From positions 437,899 through 501,898 of the forward strand of contig NW_005179194.1 in assembly GCF_000350225.1 (NCBI RefSeq): a stretch of 64,000 bases of DNA, given 5' to 3'. This document shows, one piece after another, positions 1 through 11,700 of the stretch (its first letter is position 1; each line of letters opens with the position of its first letter). Origin of the DNA: Chondrus crispus (taxonomy: Eukaryota > Rhodophyta > Florideophyceae > Gigartinales > Gigartinaceae). The notes beneath the pieces are model-generated. The model did no database searches and was not told the DNA's origin. It saw only the letters and a program-made list of their open reading frames with translations. The position numbers were made by a program, and so were the translations under genes.

Positions 1-838
1 TGGTAGTTTTCGACTGCTCTAAGCTTTCAATCGAGGTTATCTCCGGCGCGCAGCCCCGAAGTGCACGCTAGTTGTGACTGGTCTTTTTCTTTCAAACAGC
101 AAGACGTTGATACAGGGGAATGAAGGTGATTTTCTGTCCCTGAAAGCGCGCATATAACACCATGCTACATACAACGTGTGGGTTGGCATCCGTAGTGGTG
201 CTTACGTTTTATCGAACCATTCGCAGGTCTCAAGTCCCACCAAGCGAGGGCGGGAGTTATCGGTTTGATTTTCAAATTCAAAATATAAAAATATAGTGCA
301 GAGAGTACCTCCTCAATGGTGCAGTTGTGATTAGTGCAAACCGTCAATAGTGCACGTCAAAGCCGCTTGTCACAACTTTCGACACGTGTGCAGCGTATAT
401 TTCTTCAAGTAAAGCTACGCTGTAAAAGTGATTGGCGAGATCTTCCATTAAGTAGTGCAATACGACAATAGTCCAGTATTTCACCGCGTGGCACGGTACT
501 GCACTATTGAGCGGTATGGACTGTACAGTTGTGACAGTCAGCTAGTTGACTAAGCAACAGCTATCTCTATTTTGAATGATTAATGCAACTATGAACAAAT
601 AGAATGCAATGAACGTATTGGCCACCTTTGCAATGCCCCTCCATCGTAGAGTAGATATCCCAGCATCAACACACTGCGAATGCTCACTTGGTGAATGCTA
701 ACGAGTCGCCCATCGGCTTCGCAAACAACGCCACAAGTCCTGTATAAGAGAAGTGGTATCTAGACGCTCAAAAGAAGGAGAGGGGCAAGCGAATCCTCTG
801 CGAGCACTTGTACTCTACTCTGTGCCTGTAGAGTAGAA
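1..838. other. No recognisable gene
   Basis: I see no coding region that I can support here. The DNA has scattered copies of short words around TAGTGCA and TGCACTATTG, which may be traces of an old LTR, but I could not find paired ends. Confidence refers to the absence of an obvious gene. Confidence 0.4.
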
Positions 839-1478
839 GTGTGTCCACTGTCTTTTGTCACCTATTTACCAATGTCTAGTTTGATGCATTTCACAGCTAT
901 GGGCCCAGACATGGGTTCTACTCCGGGAAATGATATGTTACTACCACCGCATTTAAGCACTACCCCAAACAAGTTCAGATGGAGAAAAGGTCTGATGCTT
1001 TGGGTCTCAACAGTCAAACGTTTTTGCGAATGGAGGAGATAAAAGAATAAAGGGGATTCTCATTGCGCTCGTACTAGTGCTCTGTAACGCGTTTGGTCAT
1101 GTCTTTGCGTCACAAGGCGAACAAGCCATAGCTGCTGGCGTGATCCACCTTGATAGAGACGATAACGGCACCGAGAATCTGAATGAGGAAGTGCACCTCG
1201 TCAAATATATCGTGAATCTGGACGCCAAAGATTCACCCACAGATGGCATTCGACGACTCGTCCAGATGACGCGCCAAGTTTTCACCTGCACACGAAACAA
1301 CGGTGAAGCACCAGGCGTGTTCTTGAGGCGATTCCGAGCGGTTGTTCTCGATTAACTCAGCCATTGCGACCCGGCCTCAATTCAACAAGCCATCTAGAAC
1401 TTTTCAATGCTGTTACTCGAAAATGCGAAGGTACCTGCATTTGTCTACGGCTCAATTATCACCAGACTCGTCTACATT
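839..1478 (+). mobile_element. Fossil gag-like retroelement fragment
   Basis: The translated pieces here read like the capsid part of an LTR-retrotransposon gag: a tryptophan-rich stretch (FRWRKGLMLWV) followed by a helical, charged region (QMTRQVFTCTRNNGEAPGVF). The fragment is old and broken in several places. It stops exactly where element A begins at 1479, so A most likely inserted into it. I cannot assign the family firmly. Copia-like gag is the best guess, because it does not resemble the gag proteins of elements A to D. Confidence 0.35.
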
Positions 1479-2115
1479 GTAGTATAATTCCGTACCACAA
1501 CCCCCCGGAGAGATGATAACCGCGCGGGAGGGCGGGTGCAACTGTGGCGAGCGGGCGTACACGCGCCCGCCGCCGTGTACAGTAGCACCGCAAGGGTCCG
1601 ACGTAGGACAGCCGGTAACAGCGGGCGTGCCCACGAGTAACACGTGGCACAACCGTTAGCCGGGATCGTGGCCACGGGCGCACGTGTACAATCCGTACGG
1701 TGGCTAACTAGTAATGAGTAGTTAATGGCACAAATTAGCCAATTTAGCACAGTAGCTGGTATACAGTAAGTAACAGCTACTGTAGCGGGACAGGTGTCCT
1801 AGCGTCCCACTTAGGGGTTAAGACCGGGGGCACCTGCCCCGTTCCAGTAAACGGGAGGCAGACTCGCCTCCCTTCCCTTGACGGCTAATTGCTATCCCGT
1901 TCCGGTTTCCCTTTTAGTCTCAGGCTTCTAACCCGTGACCGGCCGTCCGGATCTAACACCACCAACCGGCTGCGCGTCACCGGCCACGTGAGCCTTCCCT
2001 CTTTTCTAGTCCTTCCGTACGGTTTGCGTTCGCGCGTGGGTTACCCAGCGGCGCGCGCTCCTTTACCTCTAGCCCCCCTCGTTTCCGAGTGGTCGGGACG
2101 AAGGTAGTTATACCA
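1479..2115 (+). repeat. 5' LTR of element A
   Basis: The repeat starts TGTAGTATAAT and ends at CCA, just before the primer binding site. It shares blocks with the B LTR, including GGTTAAGACC and CCAGTAAACGGG, but is clearly diverged from it. The 3' boundary could be off by a few bases because no second copy is present. Confidence 0.7.
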
Positions 2116-2120
2116 TATTT

Positions 2121-2138
2121 TGGCACTCTTGTGGAGGG
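2121..2138 (+). promoter_or_regulatory. Primer binding site of element A
   Basis: TGGCACTCTTGTGGAGGG lies a few bases after the LTR and differs at one base from the site in element B. The complement has the layout of a tRNA 3' end (CCA tail, C at position 61 when numbered back from CCA). I could not name the tRNA. Confidence 0.6.
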
Positions 2139-2242
2139 TATAACCACAAGAGGTTGAGCCCGCACTGGATTGCCAGCGCGAGCAATTACCGATCGGATTG
2201 AAAGAGGTCGAAAATCACCGCGTCGATCGCCAGTGATCATCG

Positions 2243-4692
2243 ATGAACCGTGCGGATTCCGCCCGAGAAGATACCACCTCCGGGCGAGCAAGTACCCGCA
2301 GTGGCAGAGGCGCACAGCGCCCCCAGATCGACAATCCGGAAGCCCTGCTACGCCCGCCGTCTACCAGGGGCCAGAAGACCCCTTCCGTTTCCGACACCAT
2401 CGCCGGGCTACCGGCTGGTGGGGGAAACCGCGTACAAGTACTGTACGACGCGTTACTCCCGCGACTACAAACCTGGATGGAGGATTTCTTCGCTGAGGAA
2501 TTACATCAGGTCGTCCAGGTTTGCCTTGACCGAACGGCACCAAGACTGGTGGCGGAGCATGCGGACACCGCGCTCCGCGCCCTGCTGGACGAGAAGATCG
2601 CCACCCTCTTACGCGACGAGGTGGTGGCAGAGCTCGCCGCGGAGGAGGACGAATCTCCCACCGCATTGGCTCTAAAGGGAGCTATTAGCTCCGCCGTGGC
2701 CATCCGTCTGGCCACGACATTTACCGAAACGGGAGGCGCGGTACCGCCGCCGGCGCCGCGCCGTGAAACCGTTCCGGGCTCAAGCTTTAATATCGCTGAT
2801 CCGATCGACGCCGTACCCGGGATTGATAGGATGGACCCTCACCCGGAGGGCAGAGCCATCTATCTCCCAACCGTTCACGGTGCTACAGGGAGGACCACAG
2901 AAATGTCCTCCCCATACTCGCCGGTACGGGCGACCCCCGCGGGACAGACAACCGCCTGGGGCTCCCCGAGACAGAGAATCGGGACCCGCACCGGTTGAGC
3001 AGAAGACGTGCACCCGGCACGCACAGGACCGAAGCGGAATACACCCGGTATTCCGACGCAGAAGACCCCCGTCACAGGACGGATGAAGACCGCGAGGGAC
3101 GCCGCTGGCGATACCGCGATAACCGCGAGGCACGCCACGGGCGATACCGCGATGCCGGAGGGGGAGGATACCCCTCCGATGATGACCCATCCGGTTCGGA
3201 AGACTCTCGCAGGCGGGGCCACAGGACACGCCGCGATAGAAGCCGAGACCGGCACCGGCACGACCCGTCCGACTCGGAGGACTACCACACCGAGTCGGAT
3301 GAGGAACGTCGTCGCTCGAGCAGACACCGCCGGGCTGCCCCGAAGAGCGACGAGCGACGGCCCACGGTAATCAGGCCCCTCAATGACCTGTTTACCAAGG
3401 CCGTCAACTACAAGACCTACCGCCTGGAACGGCGTAGCTCGCGCTACGACTCTACAGTAGCGCGGCACATTAACCGTTACCGGAAGAAACTGGACGTGCA
3501 GATGAGGTCCCACACGTTCAGCGGTCAAGATCTGATTGCGGTATTGGGATTCCTCGCACGCCTCAAGATGGCGTGCGACCACAACGGGATTACCGAAGGA
3601 GCCGCCGTGTGGTGTTTCCAATTCTACCTCACCGGGCAGGCTCACGCCTTACTCCAGTCCCGTCTCAATGGAAACACCATGGCAGTTGACGTGGAGCGGC
3701 GCGAGCTGCTCCGGACATACCCGCAGGTGGTCAACTTTCTGTTGCGCACCTATGCTACCGACGAGGTAACTTCCGAAGCGGTTGGAGATGTGACCTCCTT
3801 CCGTCAAAGTTCAAACATGACGGAGGAGGTCTACAGTAACCACCTCTGGGACAAGGCACTCCGCTGCGGTACGGTATTCTCCGACAGGCGGTTGAAGTCC
3901 CTGTTCGTCGAGGGGTTACTGCCCGCCACGTGCGCGCAAGTTCGTAATTACCTCGCCACGCACCCGAATGTGGACTACCAATCCGTCGCTCGCTATGCGC
4001 AAGCGATCGGGGAAACCAATCGGGCTTCCCGTCGACAGGGGATGTCAGCTATGGCGCATCGAGGGCCGCCCGGAGCAGCCAGAAGATTCGACCGCACCGC
4101 AAGGACGGGGCCCGTGCTGTCGGTTGAGTCGGCATCCGACATCCCGACGGCCGGGGGGTTTGCTGAAGAAGCAATCCTGGCCGTGACGGACTAAACCGCC
4201 ACGCCAACCTCGATGAGCTCGCCGATGACGAGTTATTATCCGTCGCCAGCAGCTTCGACGGCGAGCGCCCCGGTTCCGCCCGCCAACCCTGGCGACGTGC
4301 GCACAGGACTGTACGGGAGGCAAGGACAGGATACACGGGTCCGGTTCTCCGGCGGGAGGTTCCCCGAACCGCCACAGTGCCGGTTCTGACTCGACACCAC
4401 GCACCGACAAGAGGAGTGCCCCGTCGTTGCCGATGCGGGCCTGCGAGCCAAGCTTCTGGAGGCACGAGAGGCCAACTACCAGAAGCTACGCATCCGGCAA
4501 GGCCTCCGCCCGCGATCCCCGTTCAACCGCCAGGGGCCGTCCGCTTGGCGAAACCAGCGTCAAACGGCCCCCGCGGGCGTCAACGTGGTCGAGGAACCGC
4601 ACCCCGACCATGCCGAAGACTGCGTGGCGCAAGCCGCGGATGAAACCCGCGAGGACTTGCTGCTCACGGGGGAAGCCGGGGAGGACGCGTAG
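2243..4692 (+). pseudogene. gag region of element A (fossil)
   Basis: The N-terminal part is disordered, with acidic and basic low-complexity segments. The central part holds the conserved capsid-like region (RPLNDLFTKAV, GQDLIAVLGFLARLKMACDH, and a threonine/serine stretch around SFRQSSNMTEEVY). The 3' part corresponds to the zinc-knuckle region seen in element B. The pol frame follows in a different frame, and a hairpin surrounds the gag end. The region is broken; the same protein is better preserved in B. Confidence 0.75.
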
Positions 4693-4713
4693 AGGCGACG
4701 ACGTCTCTCCCCG
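4677..4713 (+). promoter_or_regulatory. Stem-loop around the gag end, element A
   Basis: CGGGGAG (4677-4683) can pair with CTCCCCG (4707-4713), leaving the gag stop in the loop. Element B has the same structure with a longer stem (28575-28611). Because pol is in another frame in both elements, the hairpin may belong to the family's gag-pol recoding signal. That function is inference. Confidence 0.45.
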
Positions 4714-6457
4714 TGCCCAGCCTCAGAAGCTTAGGCACCCTCGATCCGGCTGCGCCAGTGGAAGCGCAGCCGGGTAACCGAACAGAAGTCCAGGCCATCT
4801 GCTTCTTCAAGAACCAGAATTACAAGATCTCCGCGACGGTTGGTCAGAAGCAGGCGTTGATGGTCTCCATCACGCCAGTGCTTGACTCAGGAGCCGGCCC
4901 GAACCTCATCCATTTACGGTGTGTCGCCAAGTCGTGGCGACCATCGATAAAACCGGTTCGGAGCCCAGCGCTCATCGACGCGTCAAACCGCGCGATGAAG
5001 GCACTAGGGGGAATCCCCCTGCTCGTCCGAATCGGTGTGTTTGTGGCGCGCGTCCCGTTCCTGGTAGTCACGAGCCTCGCCGTGGACTGTATCCTCGGTA
5101 CGACTTTCCTGGATCGCCACGTCAAGGCGATCCTCCCACCGCAACGGAAGGTCGTGTTCCACGACGCGCCACCCGTGGCGTTGGTCGGAACAACCCCCTC
5201 GAGGCACGACCGCAAGATGGCCTCGAGGAGCACCGCACAACAACTACTGCCGTCGGATAAACCGGAACGGAAGAAGGTGGCGTTCCCCGCCAACACAGAG
5301 TCACGGAAGATCCGCCTCGTCAGAGGGGTGACAATTCCCCCGATGACGCAGGCCATGGTGACGGTCGCCACGCCGGTGGGGGGGTTATGTTTTTTGCAGA
5401 ACTCCCCAAAAACCGCGCACAAGAATTTGACCCTCATGGCACAGGGGTCCATGGATGCTGTCCCCGAAAAACCGTTCTCTGTAATGCTCAGCAATTTTGG
5501 GCACCGCTCGGTTCACATCCCGAAGCATACCGTAGTCGGACTGGCTCTTCCGTCGCCCACTCACATCCTGACCCTTGGCGACTCGGCCGCGGAAGCGGCC
5601 GAAGCTAAGGGAGGGGGAGGGATATTTAATTCCAACCTCTCAACCGCAAAGGATGACGCGGAAGAAGCCGCCGACAACCGTACGGACAAGGGCGGGGCTG
5701 AACAAGCCACGCCGCCCAAGGCGCCCCTCGGGGCGGTTGGAACGGATAAACCCGAAGACACCGCCGCCCCTGAGGAGGACCCCAACGCCTGGCATGAGGA
5801 CGTCCACATCGGTGCCCAGGGCGAGGAGGTACGCTCGGATGTCTTCGAGGTACTGTCCGAATTGAAGGGGATGTGGACCGGCCAGCTGGGAAAAATCGAG
5901 GCCACGAAGCACCGCATTGAGCTCAAGCGCGGTGCTCGCCCGATTTACCAGGCGCCTTACCGCGCCGGACCAACCGCACGGGAGAACGAGAAAACGGAGA
6001 TCGACCGCATGCTCCGGGCAGGGGTAATCGAACCCGCCACGGCCGAATGGGCAAACCCCGTGGTATTCGTCCCTAAAAAGGATGGTACCATGCGGTTCTG
6101 TGTCGACTACAGAAAGCTCAACGCAGTCACCTTTCGGGATTCCTATCCGTTGCCGAGGATGGACGAGTGCATCGATTCCCTCGGCGACGCTAATGTCTTT
6201 ACCGCGCTGGATTGCAACAGCGGGTATTGGCAAGTAGAAATCGCCGAGGAGGACCACGACAAGATGACGTTCGCGTCGCACTGCGGGTTGTACCGTTTCC
6301 TCCGCATGCCGTTCGGTTTGAAGAATGCCCCCGCTACCTTTCACGGGCCGTCGACATTATACTGTCGCGGGTAAAATGGGAAACCGCACTGGTCTACCTG
6401 GATGATGTTATCATCTACTCCAAGGTCGTAACGGAACACTTCGCGCACGTCCGCGAC
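4713..6457 (+). pseudogene. pol region of element A (protease and start of RT)
   Basis: An aspartic protease motif (LDSGAGPN) lies near 4885, followed by a Lys/Glu-rich linker and the front of a Ty3/gypsy reverse transcriptase (FCVDYRKLNAV, LDCNSGYWQVEIAEED, MPFGLKNAPATF). The YLDDV active-site box is still recognisable near 6400, shortly before the element ends. No RNase H or integrase is present in this copy. It is a fossil. Confidence 0.8.
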
Positions 6458-7307
6458 ACTGCGTCGGCAAAACCGTGAAAAGCAATAAAAGGTATTGTTT
6501 TTGGACTATAGTTTTAAAGAACTTACGAAACGTTGTCCAAAAGCATTTTTTGACATGGAAAACATTAATATTATTGTCCAAGGACGGTAATTAGATTGCA
6601 ATAATAACAGTACTATTGTATGTGTGGCGGCAATACATTTAGACCTAAGAAACATTCTCAATGTTGTCTATGAACGGTACATCGTCACTTTTTCTGAAAC
6701 AACAGAAGTTTTGTTTATGAACATTCCAAATATTGTTTAAAAGCAAGGAAATGACTTGCAAACACAAAATTAACGCGTCAAAAATGCGCAGTTGTGCAAG
6801 GGCTGTGAGTCACAATTTCTGTAACATTTGACGATGTCCATGGTGCCCAGGGCAGAGAGCTGTTAAGCAGAAACTTGTCAGAACCTTTGACAAGGTGAGA
6901 TAACGCACTTTTTTCCATCAGAACAAACTCATCACATCACAAAATCAACGCAAAGCCCAACACCTAACCCGTGTGTACAGTTCATGCGTCGCCGAATTGC
7001 AGTCCTGTGCCCACTTCCTAACCTAGTACGCTCTCATTCAGATATCTAGTTCATCGCAGGACGCTGGTGCCAATCCGCAGTATGGCCTTAGATGGCAGAT
7101 TAAGGATGTTGCAGCCTCGCGCGTTGCTAAAAAATATTCGCCACCCGGGACGAAGGGGCTTCTTTCTGCAAAAGAACGGTTTTTACTGCATTGTTTATCG
7201 CGTTTGCACGGATGTGTTCGACAACGCTATGAAGTCTCTGTGGCTGTCACATTTTGTAGAGGTGACTATAACGAGGTACATGACTAGATATTAATTTTTG
7301 CTTGACC
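6458..7307. other. Intergenic, with loose word repeats
   Basis: I see no supportable gene. Between about 6519 and 6750 a loose motif built on GAACATTnnnATTGTCCAAGGACGG recurs four times with uneven spacing. It looks like old diverged repeat DNA. Confidence 0.35.
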
Positions 7308-8768
7308 TTATGTACCAAAGACGTGCGTCAAGTACTCATCTGTCACAAAAGAGCTGACCTCGGACACAGCCTCAAAGTCCCTTATAATGAAGTACGGGAG
7401 TTCTACTTCGAGAGACCCGCACACGTGTTCAGAAACACATGTAGCCCTGCTCCAGGCTCGACTGGATGGCTGGAGCATGGGACGCCACCGCATCGAGAAA
7501 GTTTTCAGCTGTGAGAAAACAGTCTCCACAGCCTGCACCTCGGAAACCTCGCTTGGTGTGGCTGAAAGCCTCGCCGCGAACACATTCCTTCCAAGATCAA
7601 TTGCTTGCAGCAATGATTTTGAGAGAGGGTGAGTGTACGACATGCTTCGCAGATCGAACTCTCGTCTCATTCGGACAAGGGCATCCACAGTCTCATAGCG
7701 ACGCACGTGTGACACACATTTTCCAACCAACATCGCCGCCGCTGAATTCTCATCGATCTCATATGCGATATACAACCCCAGAAGACGAATTGCTTCATGC
7801 ACCGTTCCTTTTTTTCCTCCTCCTTTCTTACGTCGCACAGAAGTTTTCATATCCGCGACAGATTTGATGCCCATAATTGTGCACAACTCTTGGCATGAGG
7901 GGAAAGTTATCTCCGCGAGCTGGGTGCAAGCAGCAGGATACTGCGTTTCTTGGAACGATGGCTTGAACTGAACAGTACCAGACAAGGAATGAACAGCGCG
8001 GGCCAAGTTCTCATACTCTTCCAATGTACAGTCTACCTCAGAGCGAATGCTTCCCGAGGAGCTTTCTTCGAAATGTGAGTCCTCCTCTGTGTCGCTTCGT
8101 CGCGGTCTAAAGTTAGGCACCGGCTTCTGGATGAGTACCAATGTTTTCTGTCTCAAAGTATTTAGGAGACGTGCACATTGCCGTTCTGCTGTTGATCCGG
8201 ACCCGATCCGAGAAAAGAATTGAACCTGCCCCACAACCATGCGCTAGATTTCTTCAACTCGAGATAAAAGCGTAGCAACTTTCCCCTCCACGCTATAAAT
8301 TCCTGAGTTTTCTCCCATCTCCCCATTACAAGCATCATTCCCGCTCTGACGAATGATATGTTCTCCATGTGTGTCATAGCTAATCTGTCCTGAGCACTCG
8401 TAAAAGCGCCACCGCAACTGAGTGGTGTCATCTTCCACTAAGCGAATATAATCCTGAAGAATCCATACATCCCCGTGCTGTTCATCGAATCCCTCACGTG
8501 CAACATACTTCAGTTTTGCCTTCACTTTTCCGGCGACCACCTCCTTGGTCACCAACTCTGCTCGCCACCAAACAGATTCAATCGTTCTCTCACCACGCCT
8601 CCGTCCTTCCCTTTTAATTGTTTCGATGTCCCACAGGACCTCAATGAGTATCCCAGGTACCAGAGACTGCATTTCCGTGGGCTTTTCATCATTGCTAATG
8701 GTTTCTCGTCCCAAAAATCTCTTCATTGACAACACATTCTGCCAATACCATGCCCCTATCCGCATCAT
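7308..8768 (-). pseudogene. 486-codon host-type frame with Tudor-like region and one in-frame TAG
   Basis: On the minus strand one reading frame runs from ATG at 8768 to a stop at 7308, broken only by a TAG at 8244-8246; an ATG follows two codons later. The upstream part (174 residues) has a Tudor/Agenet-like stretch near residues 60-110: small hydrophobic strands with VWWRAELV, KLKYVAREG and WILQDYIRLV. The downstream part (310 residues) has an acidic Ser-rich segment, a basic KGGGKKG patch and a long helical region. I recognise no family for that part. It may be one gene disabled by a single nonsense change, two adjacent genes, or a gene whose intron I have not seen. The Tudor-like reading is inference from pattern only. 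Confidence 0.45.
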
Positions 8769-9338
8769 CTTATCGCTAATGTCAATTTCAATATCTACAA
8801 AATTGCTTCAAAAAGTTTTTCGAAATTTATATGATCTCGGTACCACACCTGTAGCTGTAGGAGGTGGCATCAGAACAAGCTCGCCCAGATTTATTTGCGC
8901 TCAAACAAAAAAACGTTCTGGGCTCGTACGAATATGTAAGCTCTTTTTTTGGTATTCACTCATATATGCTTCCGAAAGCTTCACTGTCTTTTTCCCGCGA
9001 AACAAGTGGAACGACCTTCGAAACCGTTCCCAGCCCAAACAGAAACTGTCGCAGGTCCAGTTTGCCGCGCTTCAAGTCTTGATGGGGTCCCCTTTCAGAC
9101 GTGCCGTTCCGATGTTTACGCAGAGTGGTGTCCAAAACTTCCCTGCAATTTCGAAGACCCACTCCACTTCCCAGGAAAACACTTCGCCTTCCGCGTCTAA
9201 GCCCGCCCAGCAATCACAAAGTTCTTCATCACCCCCCCAGCTACCACGCACCCAGCCTGTTCTCCTCCAGCTTCTCCACTTCCTTCAAACCTGGTTTCAT
9301 CGCGACCTCCGTCGTCCTCTCATTTACAAAAACGTTCT

Positions 9339-10166
9339 TTGCAGTCTACTGAAACGGCGTCGTCCCCGTCTCCGCCCCCTTCAACAACGCGCGCATCTCT
9401 CCACACTACCGCACCTGCTTCCCTTCAATTACCATTACCTCCAAGTTCGAAGGGGGCTCAAGATTCAACACCCACTTCTGTTCCTGTTTTTGTTTCAAGG
9501 ACTTCACCCACAGCTGACATTGCACCGAGGACACGGCGCTATTCCTCCCGTCTAATATTTAGAAAAGACTGTGTGGAACCTGCTGTTGAAGTCCTTGCTC
9601 CTCCACCATCCAACGGTCCGCAAAGAATGGGAAAAAATGCGTCGGAGCCCTACGGCGTCTGTACAGGAAAAAGACTTTCAGCACAGGGCCGTATCCCCGG
9701 CGTCGAGAATCGAAGACTAGAAGCCTCTTATAACGAGGCTGGATGTTCGGACCTTACCGCGCAGCCTCCCACATCGAATTTTTCTGCGTCTGTGAGCAGA
9801 CATTTGCGGCCTTCTCTTCCGAAAAGTTCGGATCCATCCACAACATGGAATCCTAACACCGTCTCAGAAACAAATTTGACATCGGAGGGCAACAGTTTGT
9901 GGGCTGAATTCGTGCATCAGGTAAATAATATCGTCCAAGAATCCGTTTCAATCCATGGGCATCGTATTACTAAATCTACGCCTCACTCCATCAACCATGT
10001 CGGCCTTCCGAGCCTCGCAGTTCCACCGCTCCTCCAACCTCCCAACCCCACCCTTCACCCTCTCCCACGACCCATCCGTCACCCCAACCTGCATCCCCTC
10101 CTCCACGCGCCGCCTCCACACGCCTTCCTTCCTGCGCCGCCCGCGCGACAGCTCCCCTACTCGTGA
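9339..10166 (+). CDS. Ser/Pro/Thr-rich hypothetical, possible exon
   Basis: This 275-codon frame is rich in Ser, Pro and Thr with short basic patches (TRRYSSRLIF). The frame is open from 9201, and no good ATG marks the start. At 9920 the sequence CAG followed by GTAAAT resembles a splice donor, so the real coding part may end at 9919. Downstream, around 10200-10440, the same frame holds a more globular-looking stretch (RKDYFDKDRNYKPTAKDRN), which could be a later exon. I recognise no domain. Low-complexity DNA could keep such a frame open by chance, so confidence is low. Confidence 0.25.
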   Translation: MQSTETASSPSPPPSTTRASLHTTAPASLQLPLPPSSKGAQDSTPTSVPVFVSRTSPTADIAPRTRRYSSRLIFRKDCVEPAVEVLAPPPSNGPQRMGKNASEPYGVCTGKRLSAQGRIPGVENRRLEASYNEAGCSDLTAQPPTSNFSASVSRHLRPSLPKSSDPSTTWNPNTVSETNLTSEGNSLWAEFVHQVNNIVQESVSIHGHRITKSTPHSINHVGLPSLAVPPLLQPPNPTLHPLPRPIRHPNLHPLLHAPPPHAFLPAPPARQLPYS

Positions 10167-10727
10167 CCCCTCTCGCTTCGGCTTCGCGGCCTTCCGCGAC
10201 AAAGCCTCTGCCACAACTGCACCTCTCACATCTCATTCTCTTTCTGCACGCCGGAGCGTCTCCCCGCTCATCGCCCGCGCGATGCTGTTCGCAAAGACTA
10301 CTTCGACAAGGACAGGAATTACAAACCCACTGCAAAGGACCGCAACGACGAGTGGCTCGCGAACTTCGGCTTCGACCTCGAGCTGCTCAAGCTCTCCACC
10401 GGCCGCGACAGCGCATGTGAGGCGAAAACAGAGGAGAATAGACACCCTAACATCGTTGCTGCCACCCCGCCGCGCCCAGCTAGCTACAAGCCAGAGCGTT
10501 GCGTATGCGGACTTCCTCCTGGGCCGGCCCGAAAGAGCGTCTACAGATAGTTTCTTGCACTCTTATTGCGGTGTTTGACCGTCTATTCTCCGCGACGGAG
10601 CTCTTGTAAGTACCTGTGTAGTACTAGCCTTCTGTCGTATAAGACGAATTTGATCGGATGGCGCTTCTGTCTGCTGCCGCCTTCGAGGGCGCTCCCGTAG
10701 CCGCCCCTCTCGTCTTTCCTCTTCAGT

Positions 10728-10973
10728 TTAACGTCTCCTTTTATGTATCGTGCGGTGATTAATGGTTATTTCTGTGTTCTGCTCCTCAAATGTTCCGGAT
10801 CCCGGAATTGATTGAGAAATCTCTTTCGTTGCAGTACCACGCCCTTGACCCCTGCCGCGACCCCTGCCGCGACCTCGAGCGTTACCTTGCAACCCTCCTC
10901 GACCTGCTGGTTCTGTTGAGTCTCCAGTGTGATCCGGAGGATTCATTTGTACGTCCTCACTGACTGTCGCCAT
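10728..10973 (-). CDS. Small RG-rich protein
   Basis: An 81-residue frame starts at ATG 10973. The N-terminal third is acidic and polar (MATVSEDVQM). Residues about 25-47 are a run of Arg-Gly repeats (RGRGRGRGQGRG) of the kind found in RNA-binding and nucleolar proteins, and the C-terminus is basic (KRRR). RG boxes bind RNA and are methylated in known proteins; that role is inferred here. It may be a first exon of something longer. Confidence 0.3.
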   Translation of the reverse strand: MATVSEDVQMNPPDHTGDSTEPAGRGGLQGNARGRGRGRGRGQGRGTATKEISQSIPGSGTFEEQNTEITINHRTIHKRRR

Positions 10974-11641
10974 GTTTCCGAGGCAACGGATTGATTCTCT
11001 CGCCGCTGGCGGTTGACAGGCAACCAGTTGGCCGATTTTAAATGTTGAAGTTGCAGTGTGATCGTATCGGATGGTACAGATTAATCATTTAGTTCAAAAG
11101 ACACACATCGATACAATTTGAAGGCAATCTGAAGTCAAATGTACCCCTATTTTTGCCTCCATTGCGCACTTAAGGGCGCATTGGGGCATTGCCAAAAATC
11201 ATGAAAAACCTATTGCGCACTTAGTGTGCAATGGGAATAGAAGGCATATATTTTCCCCTTATTTGCCGATTTACGATTAGCATGAGTGACAGCTATATGT
11301 ATAATTTGTTAGGTTCCTTATAAATTGAATGTTCCTTCCTCGTGACATGAAGATTTTCTAAACTTTCGTTCAAGTAGCCCGTATACCACAACACCCCTCA
11401 AGGCGCAAGAATAAAATAATAATAATAATCTGGGTACCTTGGTCTCTTTTTATGTACCTCCGGACAGTAGACCTGATATCATGGTTAAGGTCCTCTTTGG
11501 ACCATAATTTGGGGATTGATATCTGCATTTTCTCTGCCGGTAATCCATGTGCTTTACATATTGCTCTCTTTTCTTTCTGATTTATTAACGACCACTGTCG
11601 AGTGCTTCAAACCACAACAACCACTCGGGACTAGTAGTCCT

Positions 11642-11700
11642 GAATGGAACCGCTGCAATATTATCACGTACTACGTGATAATATTGCAGCGGTTCCATTC
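11642..11700. repeat. Perfect 59-bp inverted repeat with one-base loop
   Basis: Two 29-base arms are exact reverse complements and are separated by a single C at 11671. The outer ends read GAATGGAACC and GGTTCCATTC. No mismatch is present, and the symmetry stops at 11641/11701. It does not border any recognisable ORF. It could be a foldback, the footprint of an excision or rearrangement event, or a transcribed hairpin. Confidence 0.9.

Larger units (their letters stand above)
1479..6457 (+). mobile_element. Element A: Ty3/gypsy chromovirus relative, 5' part only
   Basis: The element starts with TGTAGTATAAT, the same start as the LTR of element B, and runs through LTR, primer binding site, gag, protease and the front of reverse transcriptase. 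Sequence shared with element B stops at about 6457 inside the reverse transcriptase region, and no 3' LTR is present. The protein stretches are closely related to B (for example PLNDLFTKAV and FCVDYRKLNAVT), so A and B belong to one lineage. It is a broken fossil with roughly four interruptions. Age cannot be read from LTR pairs because only one LTR is present. Confidence 0.85.

Noticed and set aside
7308-7867. Plus-strand ORFs opposite the 7308-8768 frame
   Set aside because: They are shorter, partly overlap one another in different frames, and have less protein-like composition than the minus-strand frame.
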